DNA of 64,000 nt from Holophagales bacterium (GTDB taxonomy: Bacteria; Acidobacteriota; Thermoanaerobaculia; Multivoradales; Multivoraceae): the NCBI GenBank assembly GCA_009843505.1, contig VYDI01000040.1:1-64000 (forward strand), written 5' to 3'. Of this stretch, positions 58,517 through 64,000 are shown piece after piece; position 1 is the stretch's first letter, and each line of letters opens with the position of its first letter. A program made the translations under genes and the position numbers. The notes beneath the pieces were generated by a model. The model had not been told where the DNA came from. It worked only from the letters and a program-made list of their open reading frames with translations, and made no database searches.

Positions 58517-59833
58517 TTACGGCGGCGACGCCAGACCGCGAGGCACCAGCGCCCAGTAGCGACCCCGGTGCGCCATGCGGCCGGCAATCGACTTCGCGCG
58601 TTCGCCCGAGCCCCAGTACACGTCGCCGCGCACCGAGCCACGGATCGCGCCGCCCGTGTCCTGGGCCACGAGCAGCCACTGCCGGCGCTCGTCCGGCGCC
58701 TCGGGCGAGGCGGCCGGGATCATCGCGTCGAGCCAGACTGGAACGCCGAGCGGGACGTGCTGGCGGTCGACCGCCAGCGAGCGCTCCGTCGTCAGAGCGA
58801 CGCCCTGCGCCCCTACCGGTCCCTCGCCGCGGATCTCGCGAAAGAAGACGTAGGACGGGTTCGTCGCCATGACCTCGCGGGCGCGGTTCGGGTTCGCCCG
58901 CAGCCAGGCGTCGATCGACTGAAGCGAGACCTCGGCGAGTTCCATCGCGCCCAGGTCGACCAGAGTGCGGCCGATCGCGTGATAGGGGTGACCGTTCTGG
59001 GCGGCGTAGCCGACGCGCACCACGGTTTCGTCATCGAGTTCGATCCGGCCCGAACCCTGGATGTGGAGAAAGAACGCGTCGATCGCGTCGTCGACCCAGA
59101 CGAGTTCCAGGCCCCGGCCCGTCAGCGAACCCGTGGCGATGGCCTGGCGGTCGTCGTAGACGTCGAGGCTTCCGCCGCGCACGCGGCCGGCCACGCGGCG
59201 GCCGCGCAAATCGTCGCGAAAGCGGCCGAGGTCGACCATGACGAGATCGGAGGGGTGGGTGTAGAGCGGCACGTTGTAGCGATCGCTGCGTCGCCGGCTG
59301 CCGTAGAGATGCGGTTCGAAGTAGCCCGTGAAGAGGCCGATCCGCTGAAGCCAGCCGGAGGCATTCCCGGGCCGGTCGCCGACGTCGCCCGCGTCCGCTC
59401 GGGACACGGCCACCGCCACGAGTTCGCGTTCGACGATCGCGCGCACACCGCCCCCGCCGGCCGGCGCCAGACTTTCCAGGGCGCCACAGAAGGGCCGCCA
59501 GTCGGCAGGCGTGCCGCCCAGCTCCACCGGCTTCAACGGTCGGTCGGCGGGCTGCGCCAGCAGTCGATCGCAACTCCTGAGCAGGGCCGGCAGGGCCTCC
59601 GACACGTCGTCACCGGTCCAGCCCGGCAGCGAAGCGACCTCGACCGGCGGACCGTAGACGGCCATCGCCACAGCCTCGGGCGGCGCCGACGCCGTCCGTC
59701 CCGACAACCAGCCGGCCACCCGGTCGGGGCCCACTGCGAGAATGGTGGCGACCAAGGCCCAGCCGAGAGCAAGAAGCCCGGCGACGCGAAGAGCCCGCTC
59801 GCGGGGAGGAAGATCCCGTACCAGCCATCCCAT
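58517..59833 (-). CDS. mltA: Membrane-bound lytic murein transglycosylase A (MltA-type)
   Basis: A 438-residue peptidoglycan lytic transglycosylase acting in the periplasm. An N-terminal membrane anchor (ALRVAGLLALGWALVATILAV) replaces the usual lipoprotein signal. MltA landmarks: FTGYFEPHLYGSRRRSDRYNVPLY near residue 165, VDDAIDAFFLHIQGSGRI near 245, and the 3D-domain QDTGGAIRGSVRGDVYWGSG near the C-terminus with its catalytic Asp. TAGCGT lies eight bases before the ATG at 59833. Divergent from the GT4 gene. Confidence 0.93.
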   Translation of the reverse strand: MGWLVRDLPPRERALRVAGLLALGWALVATILAVGPDRVAGWLSGRTASAPPEAVAMAVYGPPVEVASLPGWTGDDVSEALPALLRSCDRLLAQPADRPLKPVELGGTPADWRPFCGALESLAPAGGGGVRAIVERELVAVAVSRADAGDVGDRPGNASGWLQRIGLFTGYFEPHLYGSRRRSDRYNVPLYTHPSDLVMVDLGRFRDDLRGRRVAGRVRGGSLDVYDDRQAIATGSLTGRGLELVWVDDAIDAFFLHIQGSGRIELDDETVVRVGYAAQNGHPYHAIGRTLVDLGAMELAEVSLQSIDAWLRANPNRAREVMATNPSYVFFREIRGEGPVGAQGVALTTERSLAVDRQHVPLGVPVWLDAMIPAASPEAPDERRQWLLVAQDTGGAIRGSVRGDVYWGSGERAKSIAGRMAHRGRYWALVPRGLASPP

Positions 59834-59841
59834 ATGCCGCG

Positions 59842-59847
59842 ACGCTA
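59842..59847 (-). promoter_or_regulatory. -10 hexamer TAGCGT for mltA
   Basis: Minus-strand TAGCGT, eight bases, then ATG at 59833; no Shine-Dalgarno. Confidence 0.4.
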
Positions 59848-59923
59848 GCAGCGCTGCTGTGGGCGGTGCCCGTCCGGCGGCTGTCCTGGTCCAGGGCGAC
59901 CTGCGGCGAACGCTCCGGGCCGC

Positions 59924-59929
59924 TACGCT
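59924..59929 (+). promoter_or_regulatory. -10 hexamer TACGCT for the GT4 gene
   Basis: TACGCT, eight bases, then ATG at 59938; no Shine-Dalgarno. It faces the opposite way to the mltA promoter 77 bases away. Confidence 0.4.
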
Positions 59930-59937
59930 TCTCCGCG

Positions 59938-61137
59938 ATGACCGAACGCCCGCTGCGATGGCTGTTCTTCTACGACTGCATCTACCCGGAGTCGGTCGGA
60001 GGTGTCGAACACCGCAACTACGAACTCGCCCGGGAACTGGGCCGACTCGGACACGAGGTCGTTCTGTCGGGCTGGGCGAAGGGTCCCGGCGCACCCCACT
60101 TGAACGTCCGCGTCGAACCGGTAGCGAAGGCGAGCCGCCGCTATCTCGCCCGCGGCCGGCGATCGGGCATCGAAGCACTGACGCTCGCCTCCCAGGTGCG
60201 CCGCATTCCGCTGGACGGCATCGACATCGTCGAGACCGCGAACATCCCCTACCTGCACCTGCCCCTGCTCGCCCGGCGCTGCCGGAAGCGGCGCATTCCG
60301 CTGCTCGTCACCTGGCACGAGCACTGGGGCCGCTACTGGCGGAAGCACCGGCCTCCAGGGCGGTTCAGCCCGGGAATGTGGCGCTTCTACGCCCTCTGTG
60401 AACACTGGTCAGCGCGCTTCGGCACCCGGGCGGTCGCCGTCAGCCGCCTCACCGCGGACCGTGTCTCCAGGGTCCGCGGCGAAACCGTCGACGTGATTCC
60501 GAACGGCATTCCGTTCGAGCGAATCCGCGGCCTGGCCGCGGAATCGGACGCCAACGCTCCGCCACTGGTCTACGCCGGCCGGCTGATCCCGGAGAAACGG
60601 ATCGACCTGCTGCTCGACGCCACGGCCAGACTGGCGGCCACTGACACGGGCCACAGGCACGCCACCGAACGCGGGGCCCTGCTCCGGATCATCGGCAGCG
60701 GCCCGGCGGAGGACGACATCCGCGCGCAGATCGAGCGGGAAAACCTCTCCGGCGTCGTCGACTTCGCCGGTCGGTTGCCCGAGAACGAGGACGTCTGGCG
60801 CGCCGTGGCGGACGCCGCGCTCGCGGTGCAACCGTCGGCCAGAGAGGGGTTCGGACTGTTCCCGCTGGAAGCGATGGCCGCCGGCGTGCCCGTGGTCCAC
60901 TGCCGGTCGCCAAACAGCGCGGTGTCGGAACTCGTCCGCGACGGCCGGGAAGGATGGGCCGCCGACCCACACGCGGGCGAGTTGGCCGGCCTGCTCGAAC
61001 GGCTGCTCGACGCACCCGCGGCGGTAGCCGCCGCCTCGCGCGCGGCCGTGGAGCGCGCGGCCGGCTACGACTGGCGTCAAGTGGCCGCCCGAGTCATCGA
61101 GGCCGGGAATGACCTCGTGAGACGGGAGAGAAGCTGA
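59938..61137 (+). CDS. Family-4 glycosyltransferase
   Basis: A 399-residue GT-B enzyme. The N-terminus has YPESVGGVEHRNYELARELGR, a nucleotide-sugar-type glycine loop; the C-terminal domain has VYAGRLIPEKRIDLLLDA and the E-x7-E motif EGFGLFPLE. Acceptor and donor are unknown. Together with the DUF6165 gene that follows after 42 bases it may take part in surface polysaccharide or lipopolysaccharide synthesis. ATG at 59938 gives the expected N-terminus (TERPLRWLFFYDC). Confidence 0.9.
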   Translation: MTERPLRWLFFYDCIYPESVGGVEHRNYELARELGRLGHEVVLSGWAKGPGAPHLNVRVEPVAKASRRYLARGRRSGIEALTLASQVRRIPLDGIDIVETANIPYLHLPLLARRCRKRRIPLLVTWHEHWGRYWRKHRPPGRFSPGMWRFYALCEHWSARFGTRAVAVSRLTADRVSRVRGETVDVIPNGIPFERIRGLAAESDANAPPLVYAGRLIPEKRIDLLLDATARLAATDTGHRHATERGALLRIIGSGPAEDDIRAQIERENLSGVVDFAGRLPENEDVWRAVADAALAVQPSAREGFGLFPLEAMAAGVPVVHCRSPNSAVSELVRDGREGWAADPHAGELAGLLERLLDAPAAVAAASRAAVERAAGYDWRQVAARVIEAGNDLVRRERS

Positions 61138-61163
61138 GCGGCAACCGGACACGCGAACTCCTG

Positions 61164-61169
61164 TAGTGT
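61164..61169 (+). promoter_or_regulatory. -10 hexamer TAGTGT for the DUF6165 gene
   Basis: TAGTGT, ten bases, then GTG at 61180; no Shine-Dalgarno. Confidence 0.35.
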
Positions 61170-61179
61170 CTCCGCCGTT

Positions 61180-61572
61180 GTGGGGACGGTGCTGCAGGTC
61201 GAGGTGTCGCCGGGCGAGCTGATCGACAAGATAACGATCCTGGAGATCAAGGCCGAGAGAATCGTGGACCCGGGCAAGCTGGCTAACGTCCACCGGGAAC
61301 TGCGGAGCCTGACCGCGACCCGCGAGGAAGCGCTGGAACCCTTGCCGGAACTCGACGAGTTCACAACGGAGCTTCGCCGGATCAACGAGCGTCTCTGGGA
61401 GATCGAGGACGACATCCGCGACTGCGAGCGGAACGGCGACTTCGGCGAGCGCTTCATCGAACTCGCGCGAGCGGTCTATCGCACGAACGACCGGCGCGCG
61501 GCGGCCAAACGGAGCATCAACGAGCTGCTGGGCTCCGAACTCGTCGAAGAGAAGGATTACGCCGAGTACTGA
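61180..61572 (+). CDS. DUF6165-family protein
   Basis: A 130-residue protein with SPGELIDKITILEIKAERI at the N-terminus and YRTNDRRAAAKRSINELLGS near the end, matching family DUF6165, commonly found in surface-polysaccharide gene clusters. It is mostly helical and highly charged. GTG start at 61180. Function unknown; its place after a GT4 gene supports a polysaccharide context. Confidence 0.8.
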   Translation: MGTVLQVEVSPGELIDKITILEIKAERIVDPGKLANVHRELRSLTATREEALEPLPELDEFTTELRRINERLWEIEDDIRDCERNGDFGERFIELARAVYRTNDRRAAAKRSINELLGSELVEEKDYAEY

Positions 61573-61597
61573 TCGGCCAGTCCCGGGATTGGGCCTC

Positions 61598-62038
61598 CTA
61601 CCAGGTGCCCTCGTTCGGCATCGAGACCCACGGCTCCTCGACCGGCAGGGAGCCGCCCGCCTGCAGGAGTTCGATCGAGATCCCGTCCGGCGAGCGGATG
61701 AACGCCATGCGGCCGTCCCGCGGCGGCCGGTTGATCGTCACCCCCTGCTCCTGCAGCGAGCGGCAGGTGCCATAGATGTCATCGACTTCGAAGGCGAGAT
61801 GCCCGAAGTTGCGACCCCCGGTGTAGTCCTCCGGATCCCAGTTGTACGTCAGCTCGAGCAACGGCGCGGTCCGCTCGCGCGCGAGTTCAACGTCCGAGGG
61901 AGCGGCCAGGAAGACGAGCGTGAACCGTCCCTGCTCACTGTCGAACCGGCGCAGTTCGACCATTCCCAGCTTGCCGCAGTAGAAGTCGAGCGCCTCCTCC
62001 AGGCTGGTGACCCGGACCATCGTGTGCAGGTACTTCAT
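61598..62038 (-). CDS. gloA: Lactoylglutathione lyase-type VOC protein (glyoxalase I)
   Basis: A 146-residue glyoxalase I-like protein, converting the hemithioacetal of methylglyoxal. The four metal ligands can be traced: His in YLHTMVRV, Glu in LLELTYN, His in FGHLAFEV and Glu in ISIELLQ. GGAGG lies seven bases before the ATG at 62038, so this gene uses a normal Shine-Dalgarno. It converges with DUF6165 and diverges from the aminotransferase. Confidence 0.87.
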   Translation of the reverse strand: MKYLHTMVRVTSLEEALDFYCGKLGMVELRRFDSEQGRFTLVFLAAPSDVELARERTAPLLELTYNWDPEDYTGGRNFGHLAFEVDDIYGTCRSLQEQGVTINRPPRDGRMAFIRSPDGISIELLQAGGSLPVEEPWVSMPNEGTW

Positions 62039-62092
62039 CGTTCGTCCTCCCCCTTCCCGGCCGATCGCGCAGCCGCCGCCGAATCGATCCGG

Positions 62093-62098
62093 TAGCTT
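62093..62098 (+). promoter_or_regulatory. -10 hexamer TAGCTT for the aminotransferase
   Basis: TAGCTT, eight bases, then ATG at 62107; no Shine-Dalgarno. Confidence 0.4.
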
Positions 62099-62106
62099 AC
62101 GCCTCA

Positions 62107-63261
62107 ATGCGCATCAGGGAGGTAGTGCATCGGGTGATCGACTCACCGATCACACAGGTCGGAAGGTGGAAGAACAGTGCTTCCCGGGAGCTACCCCTCA
62201 TCGACGTCTCCCAGGCGGCGCCGACCTATCCGCCCGCCCAGGAGTTGCGCGACCACATCGCCTCCCAGGCACAGCGTCCGGCCACCGCGACCTACACCGA
62301 CCAGCAGGGAGTCGCGGAGCTGCGCGTCGCGTTGGCCCGTGCTCTGACCGCGGACTACGACGCTCCGGTCGCCGTCGAACACGTGGCCGTCACCGCCGGC
62401 TGCAACCAGGCTTTCTGCCTGGCAATGATGGCACTGACCGAACCAGGCGACGAGGTCCTGCTGCCCCTGCCCTCCTACTTCAACCACGACATGTGGCTGC
62501 GTTCCCAGGATGTCGAGCCGGTTTACCTCGAGCCCGGTCCGGACATGCTCCCCGACGCGCAAGAGGCGGCGGCGTTCATCACCGACAGAACACGCGCGAT
62601 CGTCCTGGTGACACCGAACAACCCGACCGGCGCCGTCTACCCGCCGGCCCTCATCGAGAGCTTCTTCGAACTCGCCCGCGAACGCGGACTGGTCCTGGTG
62701 ATCGACGAGACCTACCGCGAGTTCCGCGAGCTCTCCGACCCGCCGCACACGCTCTTCTCGCGTCCCGACTGGAGCGACACGCTGATCCACCTGTACAGCT
62801 TCTCCAAGGCCTACTGCATGGCGGGCTACCGGATCGGCTGCATGGCCACGAATCCCGCCCTGCTCCGGGAGACGCTCAAGATCGCCGACTGCGTAGCCCT
62901 CTGCCCGTCGCACATCGGCCAGTTGGCGGCCACCTTCTGCCTCGAACATCTCGACGCCTGGAAACGCGAGTACCGCTGCACCGTCCGCGACCGCGTCGCC
63001 TACGCCGCCCGCCGCCTCCGCGAAGCCGACACCGGCTTCGACGTCGTTTCCTCAGGCGGCTACTTCGTCTATCTCCGGCACCCTTTCACCGACCGCTCCT
63101 CCGTCGAAGTCGGCCGCAGCCTCGCCCACGACCACGGCATCCTCTGCCTGGCCGGCTCCATGTTCGGCCCCGGCCAGGACCGCTACCTCCGCCTCGCCTT
63201 CGCCAACGTCGATCTGCCGGCGATCGACGAGTTGGTGGCGCGGCTGCGACGAGTTCGGTGA
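62107..63261 (+). CDS. Class-I/II PLP aminotransferase
   Basis: A 384-residue fold-type I aminotransferase. Seen: YTDQQGVAELRVALARAL near residue 63, LVTPNNPTGAVYPP near 170, VIDETYREF near 203 and the PLP lysine in YSFSKAYCMAGYRIG near 235; the substrate-carboxylate Arg is in YLRLAFANV near the end. Substrate is unknown; an aspartate/aromatic or other branch cannot be told apart. No coupling to neighbours. Confidence 0.9.
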   Translation: MRIREVVHRVIDSPITQVGRWKNSASRELPLIDVSQAAPTYPPAQELRDHIASQAQRPATATYTDQQGVAELRVALARALTADYDAPVAVEHVAVTAGCNQAFCLAMMALTEPGDEVLLPLPSYFNHDMWLRSQDVEPVYLEPGPDMLPDAQEAAAFITDRTRAIVLVTPNNPTGAVYPPALIESFFELARERGLVLVIDETYREFRELSDPPHTLFSRPDWSDTLIHLYSFSKAYCMAGYRIGCMATNPALLRETLKIADCVALCPSHIGQLAATFCLEHLDAWKREYRCTVRDRVAYAARRLREADTGFDVVSSGGYFVYLRHPFTDRSSVEVGRSLAHDHGILCLAGSMFGPGQDRYLRLAFANVDLPAIDELVARLRRVR

Positions 63262-63271
63262 TGGCCGCCTA

Positions 63272-63438
63272 CCGGGGGTTCGAGGGGTCAGCCTCCAGGT
63301 GCCGTTCGCGCTTTCTCAGATGATGCAAGGGGGTGCGCTCACTGCACTCCACTCGCTCCGGTGCGATCTCGGACACCGCCAGGACCTCGGGAGTCGCTCG
63401 TTCCGAGCCACCTGGAGGCTGACCCCTCGAACCCCCGG
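63272..63438 (+). repeat. 167-bp element bounded by a perfect 30-bp inverted repeat
   Basis: A 30-base left arm (63272-63301, beginning CCGGGGGTTCGAGGGG) is perfectly reverse-complementary to the right arm (63409-63438), with 107 bases between. The inner part has no open frame of note and is not itself palindromic. No target-site duplication is visible. It could be a MITE, a RAYT/REP-type element or a very strong bidirectional terminator. It takes up half of the 328-base gap 63262-63589; the rest of that gap shows nothing recognisable. Confidence 0.85.
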
Positions 63439-63589
63439 CAGGCTGGTCGTCGTCGGGCAGGCGAGCCGTAGCCTAGAACGCCCTCGACCTCCGTCTCGAA
63501 GCACCAACCGTTTCCTCGCGATGGGTTCCGATGATCTTCGGTGAACGGTCCCGTGTCATGCACTGTCGATTGAACTGAGCTACCCCACA

Positions 63590-64000
63590 GTGAAGAGTCA
63601 ACCCCGGTTCTTCGCCTCCGCGGACTGGAGCAAGGATCCAAGAAAGCGCTCGGTCTACGTCGCCGATCTGAGCGAGCGCCGCATCTACCGCCAAGCGCGA
63701 CCGGACTGGGCGTTGGCAAGCCTCATGGCTCTGGCGAGGCAGCTCTCCGAGCGGGGATCAGTGCTAGTGGGCGTCGACCTGGCTTTGGGCTTGCCACAGA
63801 GCTACTGGGAACTGGTAGTCGCCGAGCCACGTTACGGTCAACCCGCCACGTTCATCGACTGGCTGGAGCAACTCGCCGACGATAGCGGCTTCTTCGACCC
63901 TGCCAACACCGTCCCAAACTCCGAGCATTGGCGTGTCGACCGCCCCTGGTTCCAAGTTCCAGGGGGTCCTGGCAGCCGAACCTCGTTCACCGAAAAGGTC
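63590..64000 (+). CDS. DUF429-like protein, 3' end beyond the window
   Basis: An open frame of 137 codons from GTG at 63590 to the window edge with no stop. The start of the product shows FFASADWSKDPRKRSVYVAD and later VLVGVDLALGLPQSYWEL, which resembles the GIDxPLGLP-type strand of RNase-H-fold DUF429 proteins. An upstream stop at 63542-63544 and lack of other starts support this one. Its codon use seems slightly less GC-extreme than its neighbours. Function unknown. Confidence 0.6.
   Translation, partial: MKSQPRFFASADWSKDPRKRSVYVADLSERRIYRQARPDWALASLMALARQLSERGSVLVGVDLALGLPQSYWELVVAEPRYGQPATFIDWLEQLADDSGFFDPANTVPNSEHWRVDRPWFQVPGGPGSRTSFTEKV

Noticed and set aside
58440..58520. SAM riboswitch upstream of metX
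   Set aside because: The -10 hexamer lies six bases before the start codon and mltA ends nearby, so there is no room for a leader.

Overview
The window is GC-rich, densely packed bacterial chromosome with about 60 protein genes, no rRNA, tRNA, CRISPR or recognisable transposase, and only one gene-free stretch longer than 300 bases (63262-63589). The organism is Gram-negative: it has a lytic transglycosylase of the MltA family, a small outer-membrane barrel, and many signal-peptide, Tat and lipoprotein leaders. The protein families (sortilin-like Asp-box propeller, S9 and M24 secreted peptidases, VWA-type secreted protein, Tat-exported TIM-barrel and PLP proteins, wax-ester synthases, Mrp antiporter) fit an aerobic heterotroph of the Acidobacteriota, perhaps Thermoanaerobaculia-like. 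This placement is inference from gene content only.

Layout. 74-4398: secreted Asp-box propeller and a hydrolase. 4405-6079 (minus): RNA 2',3'-cyclic phosphodiesterase and an exported S1/P1 nuclease. 6289-11432: a diverged acyl-adenylate-like protein, PfkB kinase, S9 peptidase and a lipoprotein. 11463-17041: an eight-gene Mrp-type cation/proton antiporter operon in the gene order of archaeal Mbh/Mbx complexes but with no hydrogenase genes. 17087-25264: VWA protein, D-serine-dehydratase-like PLP protein, LOG-like protein, TesB thioesterase, FAD oxidase, TIM-barrel protein, small membrane protein, M24 peptidase. 25261-30990: a kinase-fold protein lacking catalytic residues, a 2OG dioxygenase, a sulfotransferase-like protein beside a class-IV aminotransferase, and a GT-C glycosyltransferase. 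31104-35995: a neutral-lipid storage cluster (two WS/DGAT proteins flanking a lipase, phasin-like protein, GNAT, DUF6489). 36046-45855: CIA30-fused amidohydrolase, type-III CoA-transferase, SelD fused to an FAD/NAD oxidoreductase, radical SAM protein, isolated rpsD, cupredoxin-like protein, HhH protein, Gfo/Idh/MocA oxidoreductase. 45948-48523 (minus): PQQ-type propeller and a cytochrome c/copper-monooxygenase-like protein. 48585-50064 (minus): alkylation repair pair. 51387-55702: a divergent glycoconjugate locus with an SQD1-like epimerase. 55622-63261: outer-membrane barrel, VOC proteins, MetX, MltA, GT4, DUF6165, aminotransferase. The last gene (from 63590) runs off the window.

How genes work together. 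Translational coupling by 4-base start/stop overlaps is pervasive (ATGA, GTGA, TTGA and one CTGA). A second recurring feature is a TANNNT hexamer 6-8 bases before the start codon with no Shine-Dalgarno, seen at first genes of many transcription units, implying widespread leaderless mRNAs.

Most notable: (i) the leaderless promoter pattern; (ii) three families whose members here lack defining catalytic residues (adenylate-forming enzyme, MtnK-like kinase, second WS/DGAT); (iii) two genes with no canonical start codon (CTG at 47156; ACG or ATC near 54386); (iv) the Mbh-ordered Mrp operon; (v) a family of intergenic GCCGGC hairpin repeats; (vi) a perfect 30-bp inverted repeat element at 63272-63438. 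No single stretch is clearly a new defence or mobile system; the lipid-storage cluster and the SQD1-like locus are the best candidates for an incompletely described pathway.
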